A stretch of DNA of 64,000 nt from Dactylosporangium siamense (GTDB lineage: Bacteria; Actinomycetota; Actinomycetes; Mycobacteriales; Micromonosporaceae): positions 1 to 64,000 of the forward strand of contig NZ_BONQ01000033.1 of assembly GCF_016862795.1 (NCBI RefSeq). The letters run 5' to 3'. The position numbers and the translations under genes were made by a program. The notes beneath the pieces are model-generated. The model was given only the letters and a program-made list of their open reading frames with translations. It did not search any database and was not told the DNA's origin. Below, piece by piece: positions 23,327 through 31,413 of the stretch (positions are counted from its first letter, which is position 1; each line of letters starts with the position of its first letter).

Positions 23327-24490
23327 TCAGGAGCGCCGCGCCGCCTGCGGGCTCGGCCTGCGCCGCGGCCTCGGCGCCACCGGCCCCTTGCCCGCGGGGG
23401 TCCGGCCCGAGGTCCGGCCCGGGGTCCCGCCGGGGGTCCCGCCGGGGGTCCCGCCGGGGGTCCTAGCGTCGGGGGTCTGCTCCTCGCCGCGGTCGCCGAG
23501 GCGGGTCAGGTACAGGATGCCGGCCCCGCCGATGATGAACGCGAACCCGATCGTCGTCATCATCGACGACGTGCCGGTCACGGGCAGCATGCCGGTGGCC
23601 GTCGCGGCGCCGGTCGCCGCGGAACCCGTGGGGACGCTCGAAACACCGGGACCGCCGCTGCCGGTGCCGGTCCCACCCGGCGTGGTGCCGCCGGGCGTGC
23701 CGTTGCCGGTGCCGCCGGGCGTGCCAGTGCCGCCACCGGGCGTGCCGTTCCCGGCCCCGCCACCGGGCGTGCCGGCGCCGTTGCCGTTGCCGCCCGGCGT
23801 GCCGTTGCCGGTCCCGCCACCGGGCGTGCCGTTGCCGGTCCCACCGCCGGGCGTCCCGTTGCCGTTGCCGTTGCCGCCCGGCGTGCCGTTTCCGGTGCCG
23901 CCGCCGGGCGTGTCGCTGCCATTGCCGCCCGGCGTCCCGTTGCCGTGACCGCCGTTGCCGTAGCCACCGTTACCCGTGCCGGGATGCAGCGGTCCCCCGG
24001 TGCCGACACCACCGCCACCACCGTTGCCGTGACCGCCGTGGCCGTGACCGCCGTGGCCGTGACCACCGTGGCCGTGACCACCGTTGCCGTAGCCACCGCT
24101 GGCTGTGCCCGGGTGCAGCGGTCCCCCGGTGCTGACACCACCGCCACCACCGTTGCTGTGCCCGCCGTGGCCGTGGCCGTGACCGCCGTAGCCGGGGGCG
24201 TCATCGGCGCCGGTGGCGTGGCCGGCGTACAGCGGGCCGCCCGTGCCGACGCCGGTCGGGGCGTCGTACTGCCAGCCATTGGTGTCGGTCGGGCCGTAGC
24301 CGGCGGGGGCCGTGCCAGGGTGGGACGTCTCGCCGGCGGCGCACAGCTCGAGGGTGCCGTTCCACGTCTGGCCGCAGCGGTCCACGCGCAGTTCCTGCGA
24401 CGTGAGCGCGGCATGCGCCGCGGTGGCCAGTGGCGTGATGCCCGCGGCGCCTGCCGCTCCGACCGCAACCGCCTTGTAGAGCAGCCTCAT
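23327..24490 (-). CDS. Glycine-rich secreted protein with LPXTG sortase motif
   Basis: Protein of 387 residues. It has a signal peptide (MRLLYKAVAVGAAGAAG... AHAA) and a short N-terminal part with two cysteines (RCGQTWNGTLELC). Two copies of a GGPLHPGT module follow, each with GYGNGGHGHGG repeats, then a long GTPGGGTGN-type tract. LPVTG lies at residues 302-306 with a membrane segment behind it. This looks like a cell-wall protein attached by sortase. Unusually, about 57 residues rich in GTPGG repeats and arginine follow the membrane segment, where a short basic tail would be normal. The underlying DNA is highly repetitive, so length is likely to vary between strains. Function is unknown. Confidence 0.78.
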   Translation of the reverse strand: MRLLYKAVAVGAAGAAGITPLATAAHAALTSQELRVDRCGQTWNGTLELCAAGETSHPGTAPAGYGPTDTNGWQYDAPTGVGTGGPLYAGHATGADDAPGYGGHGHGHGGHSNGGGGGVSTGGPLHPGTASGGYGNGGHGHGGHGHGGHGHGGHGNGGGGGVGTGGPLHPGTGNGGYGNGGHGNGTPGGNGSDTPGGGTGNGTPGGNGNGNGTPGGGTGNGTPGGGTGNGTPGGNGNGAGTPGGGAGNGTPGGGTGTPGGTGNGTPGGTTPGGTGTGSGGPGVSSVPTGSAATGAATATGMLPVTGTSSMMTTIGFAFIIGGAGILYLTRLGDRGEEQTPDARTPGGTPGGTPGGTPGRTSGRTPAGKGPVAPRPRRRPSPQAARRS

Positions 24491-24650
24491 CGTTGTCGTA
24501 CCCCGTCCATTCGACCGGTGTGCCACATAAAGTCCGAATCGTGGCTTTCGTCGGTCCAACGAGGCTGCGGCGGAGACGTCGCGCGCATCGCGAAAATCGT
24601 GTTCGCGGGCCGTAATGGTCGCCCGGCGCGGCGCCGCCTACCGTTGAGGC

Positions 24651-25061
24651 ATGACCGAGCCACTTGTCGACCTGCCCACCACCGATGCCGAGTGGCGCGT
24701 GCGGCTGTCCCCGGACGAGTTCCGGGTCCTGCGCCGCGCGGGCACCGAGGCGCCGTGGAGCGGGGAGTACGTCAGCACCAAGACCGCCGGCGTCTACAAC
24801 TGCCGGGCGTGCGGCGCCCAGCTGTTCGAGAGCACCTCGAAGTTCGACTCGCACTGCGGCTGGCCGAGCTTCGACGACGCGATCCCCGGCACCGTGAAGG
24901 AGATCGAGGACCGCAGCATGGGCATGGCCCGCACCGAGATCCGCTGCGCCCGGTGCGACTCGCACCTGGGTCACGTGTTCCGGGGCGAGCGGATGACCGA
25001 CAAGAACACCCGCCACTGCGTCAACAGCCTGTCGATCAAGCTGGATCCCGCTGCTGGCTAG
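24651..25061 (+). CDS. msrB: Peptide-methionine (R)-S-oxide reductase MsrB
   Basis: Repair enzyme of 136 residues that reduces methionine-R-sulfoxide in proteins using thioredoxin. The zinc site is formed by C51, C54, C99 and C102. The catalytic cysteine is C123 in HCVNS and the likely resolving cysteine is C69 in SHCGWPSF. Length and motifs are all standard. It is divergent from the LPXTG-protein gene with 160 bases between the starts. Confidence 0.97.
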   Translation: MTEPLVDLPTTDAEWRVRLSPDEFRVLRRAGTEAPWSGEYVSTKTAGVYNCRACGAQLFESTSKFDSHCGWPSFDDAIPGTVKEIEDRSMGMARTEIRCARCDSHLGHVFRGERMTDKNTRHCVNSLSIKLDPAAG

Positions 25062-25078
25062 GCATTCATGGATCTGCC

Positions 25079-25519
25079 ATGATCACTTCCGTGCCTCGTC
25101 AATCGACCCGGACCCGAGTGGTCATGGCAGCCCTGTCCCTCCCGCTGCTGCTCGGCTGCGGCTGCTGTGACATCGACTGGCCGTTCAGCGGCTCGCCGGC
25201 GTTCACCGCCGACCAGGTCGTCGGCGTGTGGACCAGCGAGTGCGGCGGCAAGGTGAGCATCGCCGAGGGCGGGACGTTCCGCGCGGACGCCCTGGTCGTC
25301 CACGACGAGGACGCCGACGAGCGGCGCACCCCCGTGTCCGGCAGCGGCACCTGGACCCTCAAGCCGGCGGACAACAACCACAACCCATACGCCGAGCTGA
25401 CCCTCGAGGGCCGCCGGGGCACCATCGAGCTGGACGCCTGGCCGGGCGACGAGTTCAAGGACCTGCGCATCGAGGTCGGCGGCCTCGACGAGCCCGTCCG
25501 CTGCCGCCTCACCCGCTGA
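25079..25519 (+). CDS. Small putative lipoprotein
   Basis: Protein of about 146 residues. The N-terminus is basic, then hydrophobic (VVMAALSLPLLLGC), ending in a cluster of three cysteines (GCGCC) of which the first is a plausible lipid-anchor site. The remainder, FTADQVVGVWTSECGGKVSIAEGGTF and later GSGTWTL, resembles small lipocalin-like or META-type beta-barrel lipoproteins of actinomycetes, but no family can be named with certainty. The start could be the ATG at 25079 or a GTG at 25091. It ends one base before a bidirectional terminator. Confidence 0.7.
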   Translation: MITSVPRQSTRTRVVMAALSLPLLLGCGCCDIDWPFSGSPAFTADQVVGVWTSECGGKVSIAEGGTFRADALVVHDEDADERRTPVSGSGTWTLKPADNNHNPYAELTLEGRRGTIELDAWPGDEFKDLRIEVGGLDEPVRCRLTR

Positions 25520-25545
25520 CGGCCCGCCCGGCGAGGGGCGGGCCG
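25520..25545. terminator. Bidirectional terminator hairpin
   Basis: Perfect 10-bp inverted repeat (CGGCCCGCCC / GGGCGGGCCG) with a 6-nt loop between the convergent lipoprotein and ABC-permease genes. Confidence 0.7.
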
Positions 25546-25556
25546 GGCACGCGGGG

Positions 25557-26321
25557 TCAACCGCGGGTCTTGGACCGGAACAGCAGGGCCGTCGCGACGA
25601 TCGACACCGCCATGATCCCGAGGCACCACGCGGCCGCCTGCCAGGGCGCCGAGCCGACCGGCTGGTCGAGCAGCAGGCCGCGCAGGCTCTCCGTGATCGG
25701 CGTGATCGGCTGGTGCTCGGCGAAGCCGCGCAGCCAGGTGGGCATGGTGTCGACCGGGACGAAGGCGCTGCTGGCGTAGGGCAGGAACGTGATCCCGAAC
25801 GTGTAGCCGCTCGCCGCCTCGGGCGAGGAGGCGAGCAGCCCGAGGGCCGCCGCCAGCCAGGACACCGCGGTGATGGTCAGGACCAGGATCCCCGCCACGC
25901 CGAGCCACTGCGCCACCGAGGCGTGCGGCCGGAACCCGATGGCGAACGCCACCCCGAAGACCAGGGCGCTGGAGAACACGTTGCGCGCGACGCTGGCGGC
26001 GACGTGGCCGGCGAGGATGGCCGGGCCGCCGACGTCGAGGGAGCGCAGCCGGTCGATGATGCCGCCGGTCATGTCGTTGGCCACGGAGCCCGCGGTCATG
26101 CCCGAGCCGAACGTCACGCACAGCAGCATGACGCCCGGCACGACGTAGGTGACGTAGGCGGTGCCGGTGTCGATGGCGCCGCCGAAGAGGTAGACGAAGA
26201 CGACCATCAGCATCACGGGCAGGACCAGCGACATGATGATCGCCTCGACGTTGCGGCGGCCGAGGCGCAGCGACCGGCCGCCCATGGTCAGCCACTGCGT
26301 GGCAACGGTGGCGCTAGACAT
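25557..26321 (-). CDS. ABC-2 type exporter permease (DrrB-like)
   Basis: Membrane protein of 254 residues with six predicted segments, for example IIMSLVLPVMLMVVFVYLFGG near residue 29 and a long hydrophobic region around 140-165 (GVAGILVLTITAVSWLAAALGLLA). It has the layout of the daunorubicin-resistance DrrB group. With the ATPase encoded upstream it should pump a drug or lipid out of the cell. The ATG at 26321 overlaps the end of the ATPase gene by eight bases. The repressor for the pair is most likely the divergent TetR protein. Confidence 0.9.
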   Translation of the reverse strand: MSSATVATQWLTMGGRSLRLGRRNVEAIIMSLVLPVMLMVVFVYLFGGAIDTGTAYVTYVVPGVMLLCVTFGSGMTAGSVANDMTGGIIDRLRSLDVGGPAILAGHVAASVARNVFSSALVFGVAFAIGFRPHASVAQWLGVAGILVLTITAVSWLAAALGLLASSPEAASGYTFGITFLPYASSAFVPVDTMPTWLRGFAEHQPITPITESLRGLLLDQPVGSAPWQAAAWCLGIMAVSIVATALLFRSKTRG

Positions 26322-27255
26322 GTGCGGGCTCCTTGACAGTGGTGAGGGCGAGGAAGACGTCGTCGAGGGTGGCGCTGTGCAGTGAGAAGCGGCGCACGGC
26401 GGCGCGGCCGGGGTCGATCTCGTCGAGGACCGCGCGGACGTGGGCGGCACTGCCGTCGGTGGTGACGCCGAGCGTGAGCCGCTCCGGGTCGCGCTGCACG
26501 ACCCGGCCGCCGAGGTGGGCGGCGACCGCCTCCCAGCCGGTCCGGTCGGCGAGCTCCAGGTCGAGGCGCTGGTCGCCGAAGCGGCGCTTGAGGTCGGTGG
26601 GGGTGCCCTCGGCGACGACCCGGCCGTGGTCGACGACGGCGATCCGGTCGGCGAGCTGGTCGGCCTCCTCCAGGTACTGCGTGGTGAGGAAGACGGTCCC
26701 GCCGGCGCTGACCAGCCCGGCGATCACCTGCCACATCGCCTGCCGGCTGGTGAGGTCCAGGCCGGTGGTCGGCTCGTCGAGGAAGATCACCGACGGGCTG
26801 CCGACGAGCCCGGCGGCGAGGTCGAGGCGGCGGCGCATGCCGCCGGAGTAGGTGCCGGCGCGCCGGTTGCCGGCCGCGGTGAGGTCGAAGCGTTCGAGGA
26901 GCTCCGCGGCCCGCCGGGTGGCGGCGGCGGAGCTGAGGCCGCTGAGCCGGCCCATCATCCGGAGGTTCTCCGCGCCGGTCTGCAGCTCGTCGACCGCCGC
27001 GTACTGCCCCGTGAGGCTGACCGCGCCGCGGACCTGCCGGCGCTGGCGGATCACGTCGTAGCCGGCCACGCGGGCCTGGCCGCCGTCGGGTCGCAGCAGC
27101 GTGGCCAGGATGCGCACCGCGGTCGTCTTCCCTGCCCCGTTGGGCCCGAGCAGGGAGAACACGCTGCCGGCGGGGACGGCGAGGTCGACGCCGGTGAGGA
27201 CGTCGAGCTTGCCGTAGGACTTCGTGAGGCCGGTGGCCTCGACAGCCAGAGACAT
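26314..27255 (-). CDS. ABC exporter ATP-binding protein (DrrA-like)
   Basis: ATPase of 313 residues. The Walker A is GPNGAGKTT near residue 39, the signature YSGGMRRRLDLA near 142, and the Walker B VIFLDEPTTGLD near 162, followed by the switch histidine region (TTQYLEEADQLADRI). The extra C-terminal 80 residues (RFSLHSATLDDVFLALT) are typical of DrrA-type exporters. It powers the ABC-2 permease encoded next to it. The ATG at 27255 lies 79 bases from the TetR start on the other strand, with two palindromes between them. Confidence 0.93.
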   Translation of the reverse strand: MSLAVEATGLTKSYGKLDVLTGVDLAVPAGSVFSLLGPNGAGKTTAVRILATLLRPDGGQARVAGYDVIRQRRQVRGAVSLTGQYAAVDELQTGAENLRMMGRLSGLSSAAATRRAAELLERFDLTAAGNRRAGTYSGGMRRRLDLAAGLVGSPSVIFLDEPTTGLDLTSRQAMWQVIAGLVSAGGTVFLTTQYLEEADQLADRIAVVDHGRVVAEGTPTDLKRRFGDQRLDLELADRTGWEAVAAHLGGRVVQRDPERLTLGVTTDGSAAHVRAVLDEIDPGRAAVRRFSLHSATLDDVFLALTTVKEPAHV

Positions 27256-27279
27256 GTCAGCTCTCTCCCGTGATCTTCT

Positions 27280-27294
27280 GCGTATGACGTACGC
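27280..27294. promoter_or_regulatory. Palindromic operator 1 for the TetR/ABC divergent pair
   Basis: GCGTA-TGACG-TACGC, an inverted repeat with 5-bp arms in the intergenic region between the ABC-exporter and TetR genes. Its half-site GCGTA is shared with operator 2. Confidence 0.65.
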
Positions 27295-27299
27295 TCTAT

Positions 27300-27316
27300 T
27301 GCGTAAGTTATACGCA
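27300..27316. promoter_or_regulatory. Palindromic operator 2 for the TetR/ABC divergent pair
   Basis: TGCGTA-AGTTA-TACGCA, a perfect inverted repeat with 6-bp arms, about two helical turns from operator 1 and 18 bases before the TetR start. The shared half-site and the position make it the likely site for the divergent TetR protein. Confidence 0.75.
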
Positions 27317-27334
27317 GACGTAGGATCTGAGTCA

Positions 27335-28090
27335 ATGGACAACGAGCTGCCCGCCGTCCTCGCCGCCGCCTGGGGCCTGCGCGCCCGGCCCGGCAAGGGG
27401 CCGAAACCCGGGCTGACCCTGGATCGGATCGTCGCCGCGGGCGTGCACGTCGCCGGGACGGAGGGCCTCGGCGCGGTGTCGATGGGCCGCGTCGCGACCG
27501 AGCTGGGTGCCGCGACCATGTCGCTGTACCGCTACGTCGCGGCCAAGAACGAGCTGCTCGACCTGATGGTCGACGCCGCGATCGGCCCGCCGCCGGAGGC
27601 GCTACCGGGCGAGGACTGGCGCGCCGGGCTGCTGCGCTTCGGCCGCACGCTCCTGGCGATCCAGCGTCGGCACCCGTGGATCGTCCGGGTGCCGACCGCG
27701 TCGCCGCCGCTCACCCCGAACCAGGTCGGGTGGATGGACTACGGCCTCGCGGTGCTCGCCGGGACCTCGCTGGAGGAGCACGAGAAGCTCTCCACGATCA
27801 TGACCATCAGCGGCATCGCCCGGAACTGGGCGCTGCTGACGGCGGACATCACCGCGGCCGCGCAGGCGTCCGGGACGACCGCCGACGAGGCGATGCTCAG
27901 CTACGGCCAGCTGCTCGGCAAGCTCGTCGACCCCCGGCGGTTCCCCGCGATCGGACGGCTGCTGGCAACGGGCATCCTCGACACACCGGATGAAACACCC
28001 GATACCGATTTTGAGTTCGGCCTGGCGCGGGTACTCGACGGCATCGCAACCTTGATCAGCCGGAGAGCCAGCGACTCGTGCGCCTCGTGA
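27335..28090 (+). CDS. TetR-family transcriptional regulator
   Basis: Repressor of 251 residues. The N-terminal HTH covers roughly residues 28-75 (LDRIVAAGVHVAGTEGLGAVSMGRVATELG, then MSLYRYVAAKNEL), followed by a C-terminal ligand-binding domain of the TetR_C type seen in drug-responsive regulators. Divergent transcription from an ABC exporter with paired palindromes in the gap is the classical arrangement for a drug-sensing repressor. The ATG at 27335 is preferred because it clears the operators. The ligand is unknown. Confidence 0.9.
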   Translation: MDNELPAVLAAAWGLRARPGKGPKPGLTLDRIVAAGVHVAGTEGLGAVSMGRVATELGAATMSLYRYVAAKNELLDLMVDAAIGPPPEALPGEDWRAGLLRFGRTLLAIQRRHPWIVRVPTASPPLTPNQVGWMDYGLAVLAGTSLEEHEKLSTIMTISGIARNWALLTADITAAAQASGTTADEAMLSYGQLLGKLVDPRRFPAIGRLLATGILDTPDETPDTDFEFGLARVLDGIATLISRRASDSCAS

Positions 28091-28137
28091 CGCGTTGAGC
28101 AGGGTGCGACGACGCATCTCGAGAAACGGCGGATCCT

Positions 28138-30495
28138 GTGGCAGTCACCGTGGAACAGCCCGCGTCAGCAGCACCGACGCCGGCGACGGCCCGGCGAGGG
28201 CCGCCCGCTTGGACACCGCCGGCCGCGCTCGGCGTGCTGGTCGTCGCCGGCCTCGCCTTCTACGGCGTGCCGGTCCGGACCACCGCGATCTTCACGGGCT
28301 ACCTCGCGCTGGGGATCGTCCTGCCGGGCATGCTGCTCTGGCGGGCGGTCCGCGGCCGGCCCGGCTGGCTCGTCGAGGACGCGGCCGCCGGTCTCGCGGT
28401 GGGGTACTCGTGCGAGGTCGTGGCGTACATCGGCGCGAGGGCGGCCGGCCTGCCGCTGCTGGTCGCCGCCTGGCCGATCGCCACCGTCGCCACCTTCCTG
28501 CTGGTGCCGGGGCTGCGGCGGCACTGGCGCCGCACCGACCGGGACGAGGAGAAGACCCCGTTCTGGTTCTCGGCGATCCTGTCGGGCTCCGCGCTGGTGC
28601 TCTTCCTCTGGAGCGCCGTGCGGTTCTTCCGCACGCACGACGTGTCCGGTCCCGCCATGCTGAGCCCCGACGCCGACTCCCCGTTCCATCTGGCGCTGCT
28701 GGGTGAGGCCAAGCACCACCTGCCGCTGGCCTCCCCGTGGCTGCCCGAGCAGCCGGTGCTCTACCACTGGTTCGTCTACGCCGAGATGGCCTCCACCTCG
28801 TGGATCACCGGGATCGAGCCGCAGGTGCTGCTGGTGCGCCTGTCGCCGCTGCCGATGGTCTTCGGGTTCCTGCTGCTCATGGCGGTGCTCGGCAAGCGGC
28901 TCACCGGCAGGTGGTGGGCCGGCGCCGCGGCCGCGGTCACCACCTACTTCGTGCTCACCCCGACGCCGTACCGGTGGCAGCTCAACGGGTGGTTCTCGGT
29001 CTTCGCCACCAACGCCTACGAGGACGGCTCGTCGCTGCGGGCCCAGATGTGGACGAGCCCGACGCAGACGTTCGGCGCGCTGCTGTTCGCGGCGCTGGCG
29101 CTGGCCCTGCTCGACGTCCTCACCGGGTCCAACCGCCGACCCTGGTTCCTGGTGGTGCTGCTGACCGCGGCCGTCGCCGGCGGCAAGGCGACGTTCCTGC
29201 CGATGCTGCTGGCCGGCCTGCTGCTGGTCGTCGCGGTGCGCCTGCTGGCCCGCGGGCGGGTCCGCCCGGCCGCCCCGATCGCGGCCGGGATCGCCTTCGC
29301 CGGCCTGCTCTTCGCCCAGTTCGTCCTGTTCGGCGGGGCGTCGCAGGGGCTCGCGGTCGACCCGCTGCACTTCGCACGGATCTCCGGCGCGCCCTACACG
29401 GCCGGGTTCGCGCTGCCCGGCAGCGGCTCGACGGGGCGGCTGGTCCTGGTCACGCTGATCACGTTCGCGTGCTGGGCCTGCATCTGGCCGGGCCTGCTCG
29501 GGCTGGCCCGCCTCGCCAGGCGCCGCCGGCCCGACCTGACGATCTCCGCGGACCCGGTCGTCCTGATGTTCGGCATCGGCCTGTCCGGCATCGGCGCGCT
29601 GATGGTCTTCGGACACGAGGGCGGCGCCGAGGGCTGGTTCATGGTGTCCGGGCGGCCCTACCTGTCGCTCGCGGCGGTGGCCGGCCTGGCCCTGATCACG
29701 CCCGCCGGCGTGCCGGACCGGCGGATGCTCGCGTGGGTGGGCGGCGCGATCCTCACCGGCGCCGCGATCCTGATCCTGGTCCGCGAGCTCGACCCGAACT
29801 GGGCACCGGTGCCGGCCAGGACGGGCGGGGTCGCGCAGACCGCGTTCCACCTGGTCTGGCCGTACCTGGCGGTGTTCGCGCTGCTCGGGGTCGCCGCGTG
29901 GTTCGTGCGCCGCTCGTCGTTCCCGGCCAAGGGCACCGCCTACGCGAGCCTGCTGGCCGGCATCTGCCTGGTCACCACCCTGCTGCACCTGGAACAGACG
30001 ACCCGCGAGGCCCAGCACACCGGCTGGCGCGGCGTGCGGCAGTCCGCGCCGTTCATCCCCGACGGCACCCCGGAGGCGGGCCGGTGGCTGCGTGACCACT
30101 CCGACCCCGACGACCTGGTGGCCACGAACACGCACTGCCTTTCCACCCTCGGCGCCCCCGAGAGTGGGTGCGACAACCGGCACTTCGCGTTCTCCGCGTA
30201 CTCCGAGCGCCGCTTCCTGATCGAGGGCTGGGGCTTCACCAACCGCACCCATCAGGTCGCCGCCGAGACCCACGTCAACGCCGTCTACGTGCCCTACTGG
30301 GACGGCCGGGTGCTCGCGGACAACGATGCCGCCTTCGCCGCACCGTCGGCGCAGACCATCGGGAGGCTGCGCGACCGGTACGGTGTTCGGTGGCTGTTCG
30401 TGGACGAGGCCCGCGACACCCCCGCACCGACACTGGGTGACTTCGCGCGGCTCAGACACCGTTCTGGACAGATCGCCGTCTACGAGATCCGCTGA
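28138..30495 (+). CDS. Large polytopic membrane protein, glycosyltransferase-like layout
   Basis: Protein of 785 residues with some 13-16 hydrophobic segments from residue 23 to about 620. A soluble C-terminal domain of about 160 residues then begins near DGTPEAGRWLRDHSDPDDLVATN and contains several cysteines (NTHCL, SGCDNRHF). An early loop with SPDADSPFHLALLGEAKHHLPLASPW, rich in acidic and histidine residues, resembles the first extracellular loop of GT-C-fold enzymes such as mannosyltransferases. No named family is certain. The GTG at 28138 starts 48 bases after the TetR gene. A methyltransferase gene follows after three bases, so the two probably act on the same glycan or lipid. Confidence 0.75.
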   Translation: MAVTVEQPASAAPTPATARRGPPAWTPPAALGVLVVAGLAFYGVPVRTTAIFTGYLALGIVLPGMLLWRAVRGRPGWLVEDAAAGLAVGYSCEVVAYIGARAAGLPLLVAAWPIATVATFLLVPGLRRHWRRTDRDEEKTPFWFSAILSGSALVLFLWSAVRFFRTHDVSGPAMLSPDADSPFHLALLGEAKHHLPLASPWLPEQPVLYHWFVYAEMASTSWITGIEPQVLLVRLSPLPMVFGFLLLMAVLGKRLTGRWWAGAAAAVTTYFVLTPTPYRWQLNGWFSVFATNAYEDGSSLRAQMWTSPTQTFGALLFAALALALLDVLTGSNRRPWFLVVLLTAAVAGGKATFLPMLLAGLLLVVAVRLLARGRVRPAAPIAAGIAFAGLLFAQFVLFGGASQGLAVDPLHFARISGAPYTAGFALPGSGSTGRLVLVTLITFACWACIWPGLLGLARLARRRRPDLTISADPVVLMFGIGLSGIGALMVFGHEGGAEGWFMVSGRPYLSLAAVAGLALITPAGVPDRRMLAWVGGAILTGAAILILVRELDPNWAPVPARTGGVAQTAFHLVWPYLAVFALLGVAAWFVRRSSFPAKGTAYASLLAGICLVTTLLHLEQTTREAQHTGWRGVRQSAPFIPDGTPEAGRWLRDHSDPDDLVATNTHCLSTLGAPESGCDNRHFAFSAYSERRFLIEGWGFTNRTHQVAAETHVNAVYVPYWDGRVLADNDAAFAAPSAQTIGRLRDRYGVRWLFVDEARDTPAPTLGDFARLRHRSGQIAVYEIR

Positions 30496-30498
30496 GGG

Positions 30499-31413
30499 AT
30501 GATGAACGACACTGCGGTTGACGCCCCCGCGATCGAGCCGGCGGCGGGACGCCAGGCCCGCCTGGCCGAGGTGCTGGCCTGCCCGGCGTGCCACACGCCG
30601 CTGCGGCTGGACGGCGGCGACACGATCGTCTGCGCGGCCTGCGGCCACCACGGCCGGCGGCGCGGGACGGGCGGGGCAAGCCAGCTGAAGTTCGGCGGGT
30701 TCGAGTCCGAGGAGCTCACCGCCGACGCGCTGAACCGCATCAAGGAGTTCGTCAAGAAACGGTTCAACACGGTGTACCCGACGGCGATCAAGGTCCTTTC
30801 GCCGGTGATGGACCGCAACCTGATCATGCCGTTCCTGCGCAGCTTCGACCTCGACCGGGACCTCGTCGCCGACTTCGGCTGCGGCACCCACCGCCGCGAC
30901 CAGCGGGTCATCTGCCTGGACGGCGGCACGTATCCCAACGTCGACATCGTCACCGACCTGCGCACGGTGCCGCTCGCCGGGGGCAGCCTGGCCGGCGGGA
31001 TCAGCATCGCGGTGCTGGAGCACGTGCCGGACCCGGCGGAGCACGTCGCGGAAATGCATCGACTGCTGCGCCCCGGTGGGCGGATGCTGGTGTTCGTGCC
31101 GTTCATGCAGCCGTTCCACGCCTCGCCGTATGACTTCCAGCGCTACACGGAGGTGGGGCTGCGCGAGCAGTTCCCGCAGTTCGAGGTGCTCAGCGTCAAG
31201 GTCGGCGCCGGACCCACCTCGGGCATGCTGTGGACGTTGCAGGAGTGGTTGGCGATGCTGCTGTCGTTCGGCAGCATGCGGCTGTACCGGGCGATCCTGC
31301 CGCTCACCTGGATCCTCTCCCCGCTGAAGCTGCTGGATCTGCTGCTGGTGCACCACCCGGCGGCGGCGGTGACCGCGAGCGGTTTCGTCATCGAAGTGCG
31401 CAAGCCGGCATGA
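30499..31413 (+). CDS. Class I SAM-dependent methyltransferase with N-terminal zinc knuckle
   Basis: Protein of 304 residues. An N-terminal CPAC...CAAC motif (residues about 31-52) looks like a Trm112-type zinc knuckle. The methyltransferase domain follows, with motif I as VADFGCGTHRRDQ near 126, an acidic strand end NVDIVTDLR, and ISIAVLEHVPDPAEHVAEMHRLLRPGGRM. The substrate is unknown. It is coupled to the large membrane protein upstream and its stop overlaps the dGTPase start (ATGA). Such enzymes often modify sugars or lipid-linked intermediates, which would fit the upstream gene, but that is inference. Confidence 0.82.
   Translation: MMNDTAVDAPAIEPAAGRQARLAEVLACPACHTPLRLDGGDTIVCAACGHHGRRRGTGGASQLKFGGFESEELTADALNRIKEFVKKRFNTVYPTAIKVLSPVMDRNLIMPFLRSFDLDRDLVADFGCGTHRRDQRVICLDGGTYPNVDIVTDLRTVPLAGGSLAGGISIAVLEHVPDPAEHVAEMHRLLRPGGRMLVFVPFMQPFHASPYDFQRYTEVGLREQFPQFEVLSVKVGAGPTSGMLWTLQEWLAMLLSFGSMRLYRAILPLTWILSPLKLLDLLLVHHPAAAVTASGFVIEVRKPA

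Noticed and set aside
23690-24200. CRISPR-like regular repeats
   Set aside because: The repeats are irregular, very GC-rich and encode Gly/Thr/Pro/His repeats of the LPXTG protein; there are no unique spacers of constant length and no cas genes.
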